Origin: Paenibacillus sp. FSL R5-0341
GTDB taxonomy: Bacteria > Bacillota > Bacilli > Paenibacillales > Paenibacillaceae
Length of the DNA: 64,000 bases
Assembly: GCF_037975235.1 (NCBI RefSeq)
Contig: NZ_CP150241.1
Coordinates: 4,340,001-4,404,000 of the forward strand
Direction: 5' to 3'
This document shows positions 44,191 through 53,624 of the stretch, piece by piece (the first letter of the stretch is position 1; each line of letters begins with the position of its first letter). The notes below the pieces were generated by a model, which saw only the letters and a list, made by a program, of their open reading frames with translations, made no database searches and was not told where the DNA came from. Position numbers and translations under genes: made by a program.

Positions 44191-45901
44191 TGACATCATC
44201 TGGCAGGATAAGACGCATTGAATCCCACTGTGACGGGGAGAATGTACGCCATTCCGTCTCTGATGTATTTTCACTTGAATCCAGCATACACCAACCGCTT
44301 AATGTCCATTCTTCATGCCCCTCTACCTGATGTGGAATGAGGTATCGCGTACGATTTTCCTGTTGTATCCCCAGCTTTGTCTGCCACTCAATGGCTTTGG
44401 CAGCAATCTGTCGTGCGGTTGAACTATGATATCGACGCCACTCCTTGTACCAGGTCTCCGGTATCTCCTCAAATCCCAACAGAGAGAACTTCTTCTCAAT
44501 GACAGAATGATCATGCTCCAACCCATGCAGAGAAGCAGGGACATCAACCAGACCTTGATTATCGGGAGTGTAGAAAGAAGAATATACACCGCTAAACATA
44601 TCTTTTTCTAATAACTTCGGATCATCTGCGGAGCCTGTACTTTCCTCCATTACCTCCATACTTCTATCTACAGTCAATGGTGCAGCATCCGTCTCCTTGC
44701 CCCAATCTGCTAACGCAATCCGTACATTCTCCGGTATACCTGTCAGCGCATATTGATCCAGAAACTCTATCACTGCAGGTAATCCATACCCGCTGGCTAT
44801 GGCCGAAATGAATCGTTCTCTTGTCAAACGGTAGATGGACATTCGATCACGCGTCACCCGTTCTGCGCATTGCTCCAGCATCCAGATTACATCAGGCCCC
44901 GCTTCCGGTGGCACCAACATGTCGAAATCAGGCTGCATGTAAAACCCACAAGGCTCCGCCTCACCTACCGCCTCTTGGCGTAGATTCAACAGGCTCTGTG
45001 GTTCGATCAGCCAACGGAATGCCAATGCTCCCGACTGATCTTCTCCAACGTCGCCATAACCCCAACCAGCCAGTGCATAAAGCCATCCCCTGATCTGAGG
45101 TTCACATGTGGAATTCACTATACGACACCATACGTTCTTCCCTGGAGAAAGAACGGCCAATTGATGACGGAAATGCTGTAGAGTAGGCTCGGTATTCCCG
45201 TATCTGTCTACACAAGCTTGATATATCTCCCGATGCATCTGTCCCCATGAAAGCTTCAACCATTGCTGTAATTGATGATCTACGATCCGAATCCTCCCCT
45301 CTGCCTTCTGAACCAGATTCAGACTGAGCAGTAGATCGAGAAGGATTGCAACGTGAATCGGATACAGGTCCGAATGTTCATATCGGATGCCCAGACCTTC
45401 AAAGTCTGTCGAAGATAACACCGTGATCACACTTAATTTTTGAACACTTTTCTTATGTATGGTGCCCTTCCCTGTCAAAGGAAGTCCTTCTCTTTCGATC
45501 CAAGCGATCAGATGAAGAAGCTCTGCAGCAATATCCGGCTTTCCCTCTTGTAGTACATGAGCATGTATTGTCATCTGTTCAACGGTTAAGCCCACTCTCT
45601 GCACATAAGCAATCGTCAATGTCTCCATCAGCGAAGCAGGAATATAGAATAATCGCTCCCCCCAACTCTTATGAACAGATTCGATCCATCTTTGCTGCCT
45701 AAGATTGGCGAATGTAGATTGGGCCTCTGCGACACTTAGCCCTTCGACAGCCCACTGTTCTCGCTGCAGGAGGGAAGAGAAAGGCTGTGCAGCATGTTTG
45801 TGAAAAATTGCACCAAGTACTTTTTGTTCTACCAAAGTAAGCTTTGACCATGAATCAATATCCATTACCATAGGCTCATTTACTGGTTCATATGAAGCCA
45901 T
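44183..45901 (-). CDS. Helicase-associated (XPB/Ssl2 N-terminal-like) protein
   Basis: 572 residues with no P-loop. The middle region (about 265-400) resembles the Helicase_C_3 / XPB-Ssl2 N-terminal-like domain: RGWLYALAGWGYGD, then GFYMQPDFDMLVPPEAGPD, VIWMLEQCAERV and a TRDRMSIYRLTRERFISAIASG winged-helix-like stretch. The N-terminus looks like winged-helix repeats. It starts 36 bases after the XPB-type helicase gene and is its likely partner, supplying a domain that eukaryotic XPB carries in one chain. It is not Bax1-like at sequence level as far as I can see. Confidence 0.82.
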   Translation of the reverse strand: MASYEPVNEPMVMDIDSWSKLTLVEQKVLGAIFHKHAAQPFSSLLQREQWAVEGLSVAEAQSTFANLRQQRWIESVHKSWGERLFYIPASLMETLTIAYVQRVGLTVEQMTIHAHVLQEGKPDIAAELLHLIAWIEREGLPLTGKGTIHKKSVQKLSVITVLSSTDFEGLGIRYEHSDLYPIHVAILLDLLLSLNLVQKAEGRIRIVDHQLQQWLKLSWGQMHREIYQACVDRYGNTEPTLQHFRHQLAVLSPGKNVWCRIVNSTCEPQIRGWLYALAGWGYGDVGEDQSGALAFRWLIEPQSLLNLRQEAVGEAEPCGFYMQPDFDMLVPPEAGPDVIWMLEQCAERVTRDRMSIYRLTRERFISAIASGYGLPAVIEFLDQYALTGIPENVRIALADWGKETDAAPLTVDRSMEVMEESTGSADDPKLLEKDMFSGVYSSFYTPDNQGLVDVPASLHGLEHDHSVIEKKFSLLGFEEIPETWYKEWRRYHSSTARQIAAKAIEWQTKLGIQQENRTRYLIPHQVEGHEEWTLSGWCMLDSSENTSETEWRTFSPSQWDSMRLILPDDVIT

Positions 45902-45937
45902 CCCTTAATCCCTCCTCTTTTTGCGAATATAAATAAA

Positions 45938-47632
45938 CTATCCGTTTTCATGAACGATGGCATATTCATAACCCTGTTCCACCAAGAACATCTGACGGTT
46001 TAACGCAAACTCTTGTTCCTTGCTGTCCTCTGATACCAGTGCATAGAAGTAAGCTTTGTTTTCCCCAGCTTTTGGTCTCAGAATTCGTCCCAACCGTTGT
46101 GCTTCTTCCTGCCTTGAACCGAAACTCCCAGATATCTCAAGAGCAACCGCAGCATCGGGCAAATCCACAGCAAAATTGGCAACCTTGGATACAACAATCG
46201 TTTTAATCTCCCCACGTCGAAAAGCGGCAAACCATTTGATTCGCTCTTGCTGGGACATTGTTCCCGAGATCAGAGGTGCTTCAATTTCCCGGGCAATCAA
46301 CTCAAGTTGATCCAGATATTGTCCAATTACAAGTGCAGGCAAATCCCGATGACGCTCCAGCAAACGCTTGACCACATGTACCTTCGCCGGATTCTCGGCA
46401 GCCAATCGAAACTGATGCTTAACCTCGGCTTGCAGATAATTCGATCTTAGTTCTGGGGAGAACGGGATACGTATCTCCTGACATTGTACATCGGCAATCC
46501 ATCCTTGCTGCTCCAGCTGTTTCCACGGCATATCATAGAGCTTCGGGCCAATCAGCGAGAACACATCCTGTTCACAGCCATCCTCTCGAACCAAAGTAGC
46601 CGTCAATCCCAGTCTTCGAGTAGCTTGAATATCCGCAGTGGCACGAAACACTGGCGCAGGCAGCAAATGCACTTCGTCATATATGATCAGACCCCATTGC
46701 CGCTCACTGAGCAGTTTGATATGGGTAAAATCAGCATCCTTGGATTTCCGGTGTGTAAGAATCTGATATGTAGCTACAGTCACAGGTTTCACTTGTTTTT
46801 TTTGACCGGAATACTCACCAATCTGTTCGCTGGTAATCGTTGTTTTGTCTTGAATTTCCTGAATCCACTGTCGCACAGACGTCGTATTGGACGTCAAAAT
46901 AAGGCATTCACACTGAAGCCGCTCCAGAACGGCCATGCCAATGACCGTTTTGCCTGCCCCACAAGGCAGCACGAACAATCCGCTTCCTCCCATGCCCTCA
47001 CTGCCTTCGAATGCATCCACAGCTTCTCTCTGGTATGAACGCAACGCAAATCGCTCTGAGTGGTCCCCTGGATCATTGGACCGCCATTCAAATGAAAGTT
47101 TGGTTCCCTCCCGATACCCCACATAATCAAGTACCGGGTAACCCAGCCGTGTTAATTCTCTTTTCAATAGACCTCGCTGTGCTCCTGAGAGCAGAAGCTC
47201 ATGAGCGTCTGTTCGTTCCATACGAAAGGCAGCTATTGTTTTCAATCCGCTTAACTCATCCAGCAACCGCTCATCCTCACTGTAAAGGCGCATTCTGGCA
47301 TGATTTGCTTCCGAATGCAGCTTTAATTTCCCGTACTGATCCATAATCCTCTGAACATCCTGTATAAGTGCAGCAGGCACGTTCCAGCGGGACACCAATT
47401 CCAGACTTGCGATGACCTGATCTGCATTCCATCCCAGTGCAGCAGCATTCCAGAGCGACAATGGAGTAATTCGATAGGTATGAAACGCCGCCGGTGTCTT
47501 AACTAGTTCTGAATACTTCCCAAGCTGCTCTCTTGCTCTTTGGAACCCAGGGTGTCCGACTTCCAGTAAAACCGTAAAATCCCGCTGAACAATACAAGCA
47601 TCCGTTCTTTCTCTATGTTCTGTTCCTTCCAT
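45938..47632 (-). CDS. XPB-type superfamily-2 DNA helicase
   Basis: 564 residues from ATG 47632 with AGGAGG nine bases upstream; the longer frame starts in the upstream gene's terminator. The damage-recognition-like N-terminal region precedes helicase domain 1: RSYQREAVDAF, PCGAGKTVIGMAVL (Walker A), YDEVHLLPAP (Walker B) and GLTATLVREDG, which contains the RED motif specific to XPB. Domain 2 has SKVANFAVDLPDA and EAQRLGRILRPK (motif VI). Bacterial XPB is a 3'-5' translocase thought to act in repair or transcription-coupled DNA opening. Confidence 0.93.
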   Translation of the reverse strand: MEGTEHRERTDACIVQRDFTVLLEVGHPGFQRAREQLGKYSELVKTPAAFHTYRITPLSLWNAAALGWNADQVIASLELVSRWNVPAALIQDVQRIMDQYGKLKLHSEANHARMRLYSEDERLLDELSGLKTIAAFRMERTDAHELLLSGAQRGLLKRELTRLGYPVLDYVGYREGTKLSFEWRSNDPGDHSERFALRSYQREAVDAFEGSEGMGGSGLFVLPCGAGKTVIGMAVLERLQCECLILTSNTTSVRQWIQEIQDKTTITSEQIGEYSGQKKQVKPVTVATYQILTHRKSKDADFTHIKLLSERQWGLIIYDEVHLLPAPVFRATADIQATRRLGLTATLVREDGCEQDVFSLIGPKLYDMPWKQLEQQGWIADVQCQEIRIPFSPELRSNYLQAEVKHQFRLAAENPAKVHVVKRLLERHRDLPALVIGQYLDQLELIAREIEAPLISGTMSQQERIKWFAAFRRGEIKTIVVSKVANFAVDLPDAAVALEISGSFGSRQEEAQRLGRILRPKAGENKAYFYALVSEDSKEQEFALNRQMFLVEQGYEYAIVHENG

Positions 47633-47703
47633 TCGAAACTTCCTCCTATCAAAAAAAGTCCAGTTCCGGCAACTTCCGAAAATGAACCACTTTAAAAATC
47701 CAC

Positions 47704-47742
47704 AAAAAAACATCCTGCCCATACCTCGGTATGAACAGGATG
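47704..47742 (-). terminator. Terminator of the M20 amidohydrolase gene
   Basis: catcctg (47711-47717) pairs with 47736-47742, with an inner atacc/ggtat pair; the minus strand continues into TTTTTTT. Confidence 0.85.
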
Positions 47743-47759
47743 CCCAACTGCATCTAAAG

Positions 47760-48929
47760 TCATTCGGCTGTATAACCCTTAGCCATGGCGATAAATAATT
47801 TTACGGCCGTCTGCATCGCATCTTCATCAAAATCAAACATCGGATGATGATGCGGATAGATCGCATTTTTATCCGGATTACCTGCTCCAACAAACATAAA
47901 GCACCCTGGAACCTTCTGCAGATAATACGCGAAATCTTCCGCTGGCATCAGCATCGGCGACGTTTGCACTCGTTCTGCCCCAAATACTTCTGTAGCTTCC
48001 CTGAAGAAACGCGCTGTCTCCAGTTCATCATTCACCACAGGCGGATATCCCATAATATATTTCACTTGAGTCTCGGCCCCGTACGCAGCCCCTGTCTGGG
48101 CCACCATGGTGAGCACCCGCTCTTTCATCCCATTTCGGGTCTCTTCATCAAACGTTCTTACCGTACCGCTCATTTTGCACTGCTCTGCAATCACGTTTTG
48201 AGCGGAGCCAGCCTGCATTGTGCCAATGGTCAGCACCGCCGGTTGCAATGGATCAACCGAACGACTGACAACGGTCTGAAGCTGCATCACAAGCGCAGAA
48301 CCCGCGATAAGACTGTCTATCGTGGATTGCGGCATGCCGCCATGTCCACCTTTACCTTTGATCTCAATGTAAAAGTCGTCCGCCGCTGCCATCATCGGTC
48401 CTGCTTTACTGGCAACAACACCTACAGGCAACGGGGTCCACAGATGAATGCCGTATATGACGTCCACGCCTTCAAGTGCACCATCGGCAATGACTTGGAC
48501 CGCACCACCCGGAAGCAGTTCTTCTGCTGGCTGAAACAAAAAGCGAATCTCCCCTCGGATCTCCTGCTTGTGACGGCTGAAATACAATGCCGTACCGAGC
48601 AAGATCGAGATATGACCATCGTGGCCACATGCATGCATCGCTCCTGCTTGTTGTGATGCGTATTCGATATTCTTCTCATCCTGAATTGGCAATGCGTCCA
48701 TATCGGCCCGCAGCATGACGACAGGCCCTGGCTTGTCCCCACGAATCGTACCGATGACCCCGTGACCGCCTACATGACGCTTCACTTCAACGCCAAAGCT
48801 CTCCAACATATCCGCTACAAAAGAGGATGTCTTCTCCTCATGAAAGGAAACCTCAGGATTGCGATGAAGGTGACGCCGCCATTCCACCATGTGGATCTGC
48901 AGATCTTCCCACCATATATTATTAGTCAT
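47760..48929 (-). CDS. M20-family amidohydrolase (N-acyl amino acid / hippurate hydrolase type)
   Basis: 389 residues from ATG 48929 (GGGTGGAGA upstream). Metal and catalytic motifs are present: RRHLHRNPEVSF, LRADMDALPI, HACGHDGHIS, FQPAEELLPGG (catalytic Glu pair), GHGGMPQSTID at the dimerisation domain, and the late EDFAYYLQKVPG and HHHPMFDFDE. It probably removes an acyl group from an amino acid or peptide; the exact substrate is not predictable. It has no evident operon partner. Confidence 0.92.
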   Translation of the reverse strand: MTNNIWWEDLQIHMVEWRRHLHRNPEVSFHEEKTSSFVADMLESFGVEVKRHVGGHGVIGTIRGDKPGPVVMLRADMDALPIQDEKNIEYASQQAGAMHACGHDGHISILLGTALYFSRHKQEIRGEIRFLFQPAEELLPGGAVQVIADGALEGVDVIYGIHLWTPLPVGVVASKAGPMMAAADDFYIEIKGKGGHGGMPQSTIDSLIAGSALVMQLQTVVSRSVDPLQPAVLTIGTMQAGSAQNVIAEQCKMSGTVRTFDEETRNGMKERVLTMVAQTGAAYGAETQVKYIMGYPPVVNDELETARFFREATEVFGAERVQTSPMLMPAEDFAYYLQKVPGCFMFVGAGNPDKNAIYPHHHPMFDFDEDAMQTAVKLFIAMAKGYTAE

Positions 48930-49139
48930 GTCTCTCCACCCTTTCAATCTTGAACGGGACTTGGATCAAGCCCGAACCTTCCTCTTCAAACCTATTGCTG
49001 TATATTGTAGCAGAATTGGAAGAAAACCGATACGAAACACCCCTGGAAAGCTTGCACGAGAAGGGGAAACATACTATCATGAACTAGAGAAATGCACGAG
49101 AAATTACACTCGGAAGCTTATGAGGAGGATCAGACGCTT

Positions 49140-49487
49140 ATGATTTTTGAGAATACAGGCTTGGATGGCTTGAAGAGCGACTTGGCATACCTGGATGAGA
49201 GCGCCGAGAAAGTCGGATTTGTCCGGTGGCAATGGGAATATTACCGTGCTACATATGACTACAAAATTGAAGATGAACAAACCAAATCAGAATACTTTGT
49301 ACGCATTAATACCCGCGCAGTGGAAGGCAAATTGGAAAAACCGGATACCGTTCTTTCTGTTGAAGCCGTTTATCTTGGCAAAGCCACCTTCCCTCACGGT
49401 CTGGATTATGACTCTTCCGTTCCACAGCCAGTCGTGAAGCTGGCAGCCGAAAAATTACAGCAGCTCAAAGAACTGCTGGAAGCATAG
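49140..49487 (+). CDS. YugN-like family protein
   Basis: 115 residues from ATG 49140, with GAGGAGG 12 bases upstream; ATG 49092 lacks a site. It begins MIFENTGLDGLKSDLAYLDE and has WQWEYYRATYDYKIED and YFVRINTRAVEGKLE, matching the small soluble YugN-like family as I recall it. Function is unknown. It ends 13 bases before ftsW and is probably co-transcribed with it. Confidence 0.75.
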   Translation: MIFENTGLDGLKSDLAYLDESAEKVGFVRWQWEYYRATYDYKIEDEQTKSEYFVRINTRAVEGKLEKPDTVLSVEAVYLGKATFPHGLDYDSSVPQPVVKLAAEKLQQLKELLEA

Positions 49488-49500
49488 GCTGGGCCAAACG

Positions 49501-50790
49501 ATGAAACAACAAACGGCCCAAACGAAAACGAAGAGAGGCACGCCGGATTTTCAACTGCTAATCCTCACTTTATTGTTGGTGGGCTTCGGACTGGTGATGG
49601 TATTCAGCTCCAGTTCCAGCATTGCAATCGCAAGCGATAGATTTAACAATGATGCCCTTTACTTCACGAAAAAACAACTTATGTGGGCGATTATCGGTCT
49701 ATTTGGCATGTTCTTTGCCATGAATATCCGCTTCAACAAGTACAAAAAGCTATATGCACCCTTTTTCCTGATCACTACAGTCATGCTGGTGATTGTTTTG
49801 ATCTCAGGTGCAGTATTGAACGGCGCACGAAGCTGGATTCACATTTTTGGTTTCAGTCTTCAGCCTGCAGAGTTCGCAAAAATTGCTATCATTCTATATC
49901 TTTCTGCTCTTATCACCAAAAAAGGTGAAAAATTCAGGGTTTTCAAGACAGGGTATTTTCCCGTCTTGTTCATCGTTGGATTCATCGCAGGACTAATCAT
50001 GCTGCAACCAGACTTTGGTACCACCTTCATCCTGGTGTCCACCTGTGGTCTCTTGATCTATGCCGGTGGCGCCAGTATGAAACATATCCTGGGTTCGATT
50101 CTCTTGGTTGTACTCGGTGGAGCACTGGCGTTCGGAGCGAATTCCCTGTTCTCTTCCATGTCTCCTTCAGACACGACGACTGCTACAACAGCGGTCACTG
50201 CGGAGCAAAACTACAAGATCGGACGTATTCAAGCTTTTCTTGATCCATTATCCGATATTAATGGAGGAAGTCTTAACCTCTACCGTTCTCTTGTTGCCAT
50301 TGGTGATGGTGGCATGACGGGTTCCGGGATTGGACAAGGTACGATGAAGCTGCACTATTTGCCAAATGCGTATAATGACTTTATTTTCTCCGTAATCGGG
50401 GAAGAACTCGGATTCATCGGAAGTACCTTATTCCTTCTGGTTTATCTGTACTTCATCTGGCGAGGTATTATTGTATCTCTCCGCTGCCCTGATCCATTCG
50501 GAACACTGGTCGGCATAGGCATCATGGGACTGATTGCGATACAGGCATTCATCAACATCGGCGGTGTAACTCAGACCATTCCGGTGACGGGGGTCACACT
50601 TCCGTTTATCAGTTATGGGGGTACCTCACTCTTTGTGATGATGGTCGCCATGGGCATTTTGCTGAGTATCTCGCGTACCAACAACCTTGACGTGATCAAG
50701 GAAGAGAAAACCAAGTCCGTGACTGTACAGACACAGACTCGCACTTCTCCTGCTCTTCGTTCACGGGAGTCCATCCGTCGGATTCGGTGA
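49501..50790 (+). CDS. ftsW: SEDS-family peptidoglycan glycosyltransferase FtsW/SpoVE-like
   Basis: 429 residues with about ten membrane helices. SEDS motifs are clear: LVMVFSSSSSIA at the N-terminus, NGARSWI and FSLQPAEFAKIA, the long extracellular loop ending in GRIQAFLDPLSD, the SLVAIGDGGMTGSGIGQGTMK segment, NDFIFSVIGEELG and PVTGVTLPFISYGGTSL. It polymerises glycan strands with a cognate class B PBP at the septum. The ylaN gene nearby supports orthology with B. subtilis ylaO (ftsW), where the two are adjacent; here asp23 and cax lie between. Confidence 0.93.
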   Translation: MKQQTAQTKTKRGTPDFQLLILTLLLVGFGLVMVFSSSSSIAIASDRFNNDALYFTKKQLMWAIIGLFGMFFAMNIRFNKYKKLYAPFFLITTVMLVIVLISGAVLNGARSWIHIFGFSLQPAEFAKIAIILYLSALITKKGEKFRVFKTGYFPVLFIVGFIAGLIMLQPDFGTTFILVSTCGLLIYAGGASMKHILGSILLVVLGGALAFGANSLFSSMSPSDTTTATTAVTAEQNYKIGRIQAFLDPLSDINGGSLNLYRSLVAIGDGGMTGSGIGQGTMKLHYLPNAYNDFIFSVIGEELGFIGSTLFLLVYLYFIWRGIIVSLRCPDPFGTLVGIGIMGLIAIQAFINIGGVTQTIPVTGVTLPFISYGGTSLFVMMVAMGILLSISRTNNLDVIKEEKTKSVTVQTQTRTSPALRSRESIRRIR

Positions 50791-50844
50791 ACGGGATTGG
50801 CCGTAAAGGCACAGAGCACGTCTCAATACAAAAAAAGCTAACAC

Positions 50845-50884
50845 AAAAAAGGCTGTGCACCCAATTGGATGCGCAGCCTTTTTG
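50845..50884. terminator. Bidirectional terminator between ftsW and asp23
   Basis: ggctgtgca (50851-50859) pairs with 50870-50878 (one G-U), A-run before and T-run after, so it can stop both converging genes. Confidence 0.87.
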
Positions 50885-50962
50885 TGTGTACCTAGTACAC
50901 TCTGTCTATCAAGATGGAGACAAGTCAAGATGTCTTTGTCCTCCATCGCGGATTGCGAAATT

Positions 50963-51325
50963 TTACAGATCGTCGCCTTTGAAAGATACGCCTTCTACCT
51001 TTACATTGACTTCAACCACGCGTAATCCGGTCATGGTCTCTACCGCTTCTCTTACATTCTGCTGAAGCATACGGGAAACTTCATGAATCGGGGTTTCGTA
51101 CAGGACGATGATGCGCAGGTCAATGGCTGCTTCCAGCTGGCCGACCTCAACGCTCACGCCTTTCTGTACGTTTTTACCGCTGAGTCGCTTCGCCCAGCCC
51201 TCTGACAATCCTCCAGACATTGCGGCAATTCCGGGCGTTTCCATTGCAGCCATTCCGGCAATTTTTGCAACCACGTCATCGGCAATCCGGATGTTTCCGC
51301 TCTCCAGTTGAAGTTGTTCTGCCAT
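50963..51325 (-). CDS. Asp23/Gls24-family envelope stress protein
   Basis: 120 residues, soluble. GNIRIADDVVAKIAGMAAMETPGIAAMSGG and the C-terminal V-R-EAVETMTGLRVVEVNVKVEGV are the Asp23/YloU signatures. GAAGGAGGA precedes the ATG. In B. subtilis the homologue yloU lies between rpmB and fakA (yloV). Here that slot is empty and the gene is next to a Ca/H exchanger, so it is either a paralogue or a relocated copy. Confidence 0.93.
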   Translation of the reverse strand: MAEQLQLESGNIRIADDVVAKIAGMAAMETPGIAAMSGGLSEGWAKRLSGKNVQKGVSVEVGQLEAAIDLRIIVLYETPIHEVSRMLQQNVREAVETMTGLRVVEVNVKVEGVSFKGDDL

Positions 51326-51508
51326 GCCACATCCTCCTTCACTTCGTTACTCGTATTTTAAATCCTTTCCACCCCAAAAAGCAAATTAAACTCAAAAAGA
51401 TGCGTTTACAACCTACCACCATTTGGTTATATTGAAATATGAAAATAATCTCATAAGCTTTTACAATACAATTTCAAAACAAAATATTTTATAACCGAGG
51501 TGTTTGTT

Positions 51509-52579
51509 GTGAGAAACCGGATTTCATCCATTTTGCTGATTGCGTTCTTTGCACTCAGTGCCATCGCCCACTACTTGAAATGGGATTCGATTCTACAGTT
51601 CGTGATTTCAGCCATTTCGGTTATTTTTGTGGCCGGTTTTTTAGGCAAAGCCACCGAAAATGTTGCCCACTACGCCGGACAGCGGCTGGGTGGATTCCTG
51701 AATGCCACCTTCGGCAATGCCGCCGAATTGATCATCGCCATTTTCCTCGTGAAAGAGGGACTGTTCGACATGGTCAAAGCAAGTCTGACAGGCTCCATCA
51801 TCGGAAACCTGCTGTTAGTGCTCGGGTTAAGTATTTTTGCCGGAGGACTCAAGTTCAAAATCCAGAATTATAATGTATCACTCGCAGGTCTGAATGGTTC
51901 CCTGATGATTGTTGCCATCATTGCCCTGTTTATTCCGGCAGTCTTTCTCAATACACATTCCATTACACAGAAAGACACGAATACCCTTAGTCTCATCGTG
52001 GCCGGGTTGCTCATCCTCGCGTATATCGCCTGGCTACTGTTCTCCATGGTGACGCACAAGAACTATCTTGCGGACGTCACTGAGGATTCTGATGAAGAGC
52101 TACCACATGAGCATGCTCCGGCATGGTCCAAGAAAAAATCAATTCTCTATCTGGTGCTCGCAACGGTCATGGTTGCCTTCGTCAGTGAATGGCTTGTCGG
52201 CACGCTCGAAGTATTCACTTCCGAATTTGGACTTAGCGAGCTGTTTGTTGGTGCATTCCTTGTAGCCATCATCGGTAATGCGGCGGAACACAGTGCAGCC
52301 ATCATGCTTGCCATGAAAAATAAAATCGGAGCAGCCGTCGAGATTGCTGTCGGCAGCAGCTTGCAGATTGCACTCTTCGTTGCCCCTGTGCTGATTTTTG
52401 TCAGCTACTTCACAGGTAGAACCATGGATATCGTGTTTACAACGATTGAACTGGTTGCCATTGGCGTATCCGTATTTATTGCAAAGTCGATCACCCAAGA
52501 TGGTTCTACGAACTGGTATGAGGGTCTACTTCTGCTCGTGGTATATATTATTCTGGGCGTATCTTTCTTCTTGGTATAA
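51509..52579 (+). CDS. cax: Calcium/proton exchanger (Cax/ChaA family)
   Basis: 356 residues from GTG 51509 (GAGG eight bases upstream); GTG 51500 overlaps that site. Two halves each carry the exchanger motif, GNAAELIIAIFLVKEG and GNAAEHSAAIMLAMK, with about eleven membrane helices and an acidic cytoplasmic loop between them (EDSDEELPHEHAP). It should export Ca2+ in exchange for protons. It is divergent from asp23 and followed by a hairpin. Confidence 0.94.
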   Translation: MRNRISSILLIAFFALSAIAHYLKWDSILQFVISAISVIFVAGFLGKATENVAHYAGQRLGGFLNATFGNAAELIIAIFLVKEGLFDMVKASLTGSIIGNLLLVLGLSIFAGGLKFKIQNYNVSLAGLNGSLMIVAIIALFIPAVFLNTHSITQKDTNTLSLIVAGLLILAYIAWLLFSMVTHKNYLADVTEDSDEELPHEHAPAWSKKKSILYLVLATVMVAFVSEWLVGTLEVFTSEFGLSELFVGAFLVAIIGNAAEHSAAIMLAMKNKIGAAVEIAVGSSLQIALFVAPVLIFVSYFTGRTMDIVFTTIELVAIGVSVFIAKSITQDGSTNWYEGLLLLVVYIILGVSFFLV

Positions 52580-52620
52580 CCCTTCCCTCAGCAAACTAGC
52601 ATTAAAAGAAACAAGCCATA

Positions 52621-52657
52621 AGAGACAGCTCGAATATCCATATCGAGTTGTCTCTTC
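52621..52657 (+). terminator. Hairpin after cax
   Basis: agagacagctcga (52621-52633) pairs with 52643-52655 with one G-U pair. The T-tract is short. Confidence 0.6.
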
Positions 52658-52707
52658 GCATATACACGCCTTCGGAGTGACTTATGTCATAATCGATTCA
52701 GACGCAC

Positions 52708-52736
52708 AAAAAAAGCATGCATAAACGCCTGCATGC
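52708..52736 (-). terminator. ylaN terminator
   Basis: gcatgca (52715-52721) pairs with 52730-52736; seven T follow on the minus strand. Confidence 0.85.
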
Positions 52737-52764
52737 CTTCTATTCTGACCCGCGCATTTGCAGG

Positions 52765-53058
52765 CTATTGCTCATTCTTTTTGTTCAAGGCTTCATATAG
52801 AATTGCCAAATTCCGCTCAAGCGCGCTAACCAGCTGCTTACCTGCACCTTCTGGAAGGAGCCCTGCACGAACAGCAAAGTCAACTTCCTTGGAGAACCCA
52901 TACATCTGTGTATCCAATACTTCCTCATAGAGAGGGCAGTAGCGGGTAGCCAGATTCTCCATCTGTACTTCAATAAGCTTCTGTATTTTATCTGCATCTT
53001 CTTGAAGAAGACTGATCGCTTTCAAATTCAGCTGGTCCTGCAGATCAGATGAAGTCAT
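52765..53058 (-). CDS. ylaN: YlaN family protein (DUF1507)
   Basis: 97 residues from ATG 53058 (GGGGGG upstream). The pattern A-ISLLQEDADKIQKLIEVQMENL, CPLYEEVLDTQMYGFSKEVDFAV and the final L-ERNLAILYEAL matches B. subtilis YlaN closely. YlaN is a small helical protein linked to iron homeostasis through Fur. It is followed by its own terminator. Confidence 0.95.
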   Translation of the reverse strand: MTSSDLQDQLNLKAISLLQEDADKIQKLIEVQMENLATRYCPLYEEVLDTQMYGFSKEVDFAVRAGLLPEGAGKQLVSALERNLAILYEALNKKNEQ

Positions 53059-53237
53059 GCATTTTTCCCCCCTATGTCCCAAAAATCGCGTAAAGACGTT
53101 CTACCTCTAATATTAGACGAAATGGAGAGCTAATACAAGAACCTGACCAAAATAAGCCCACAAAGTGAAGCCTTCTCTTGCAGCTTATTCCCCCTGTTCC
53201 AGAGATGTCCAGATGAGGATTCAGGTCATGCAATGCC

Positions 53238-53269
53238 AAAAAACACCCCTGCCAAAAAAGGCAGAGGTG
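53238..53269 (-). terminator. Terminator of the HPr-like gene
   Basis: cacccctgcc (53244-53253) pairs with 53260-53269; the minus strand continues into TTTTTT. Confidence 0.85.
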
Positions 53270-53283
53270 CTTCTTGAGAGCTA

Positions 53284-53529
53284 TTACTCAGATGCGATGC
53301 TTACATTCAGTCCATGCTTGGCAAATACTTCTGACATGGCTGCTTTCGCTTCAACTGCATCTGGTCCATGAACATGCAGTTCATAGCTGTGGGTGCTGAT
53401 CAGCGTTGTAAACAACCCGAGAATGCTTTTCACATCGATATACTTGTTCTCCGAATGAAGCACGATTGAAGAAGTAAACTTGCCTGCTGTTTGAGCAATT
53501 TCCACTACAGCCGCGTTATTACTCGACAT
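53284..53529 (-). CDS. HPr-like protein lacking the phospho-histidine
   Basis: 81 residues. The C-terminal two thirds fit the HPr/Crh fold: the IVLHSENKYIDVKSILGLFTTL region aligns with the NLEYNGKTVNLKSIMGV region of HPr, so the HPr-kinase site Ser46 is kept as S35. But the first beta strand is missing and the HARPA site is replaced: the chain begins MSSNNAAVVEIAQTAGKF, with no His at the position of His15. ATG 53529 has GGAGGG six bases upstream, so the short N-terminus is real. It cannot carry phosphate from Enzyme I and is probably regulatory, like Crh. Confidence 0.85.
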   Translation of the reverse strand: MSSNNAAVVEIAQTAGKFTSSIVLHSENKYIDVKSILGLFTTLISTHSYELHVHGPDAVEAKAAMSEVFAKHGLNVSIASE

Positions 53530-53624
53530 AGGAATCCCTCCGTCTTTTTACTTTGGTATCATCTATTAATTACCACTACATGATACCGTGAATCCGCTTT
53601 CCTAGCAACAGCAAAATCCTGTTC

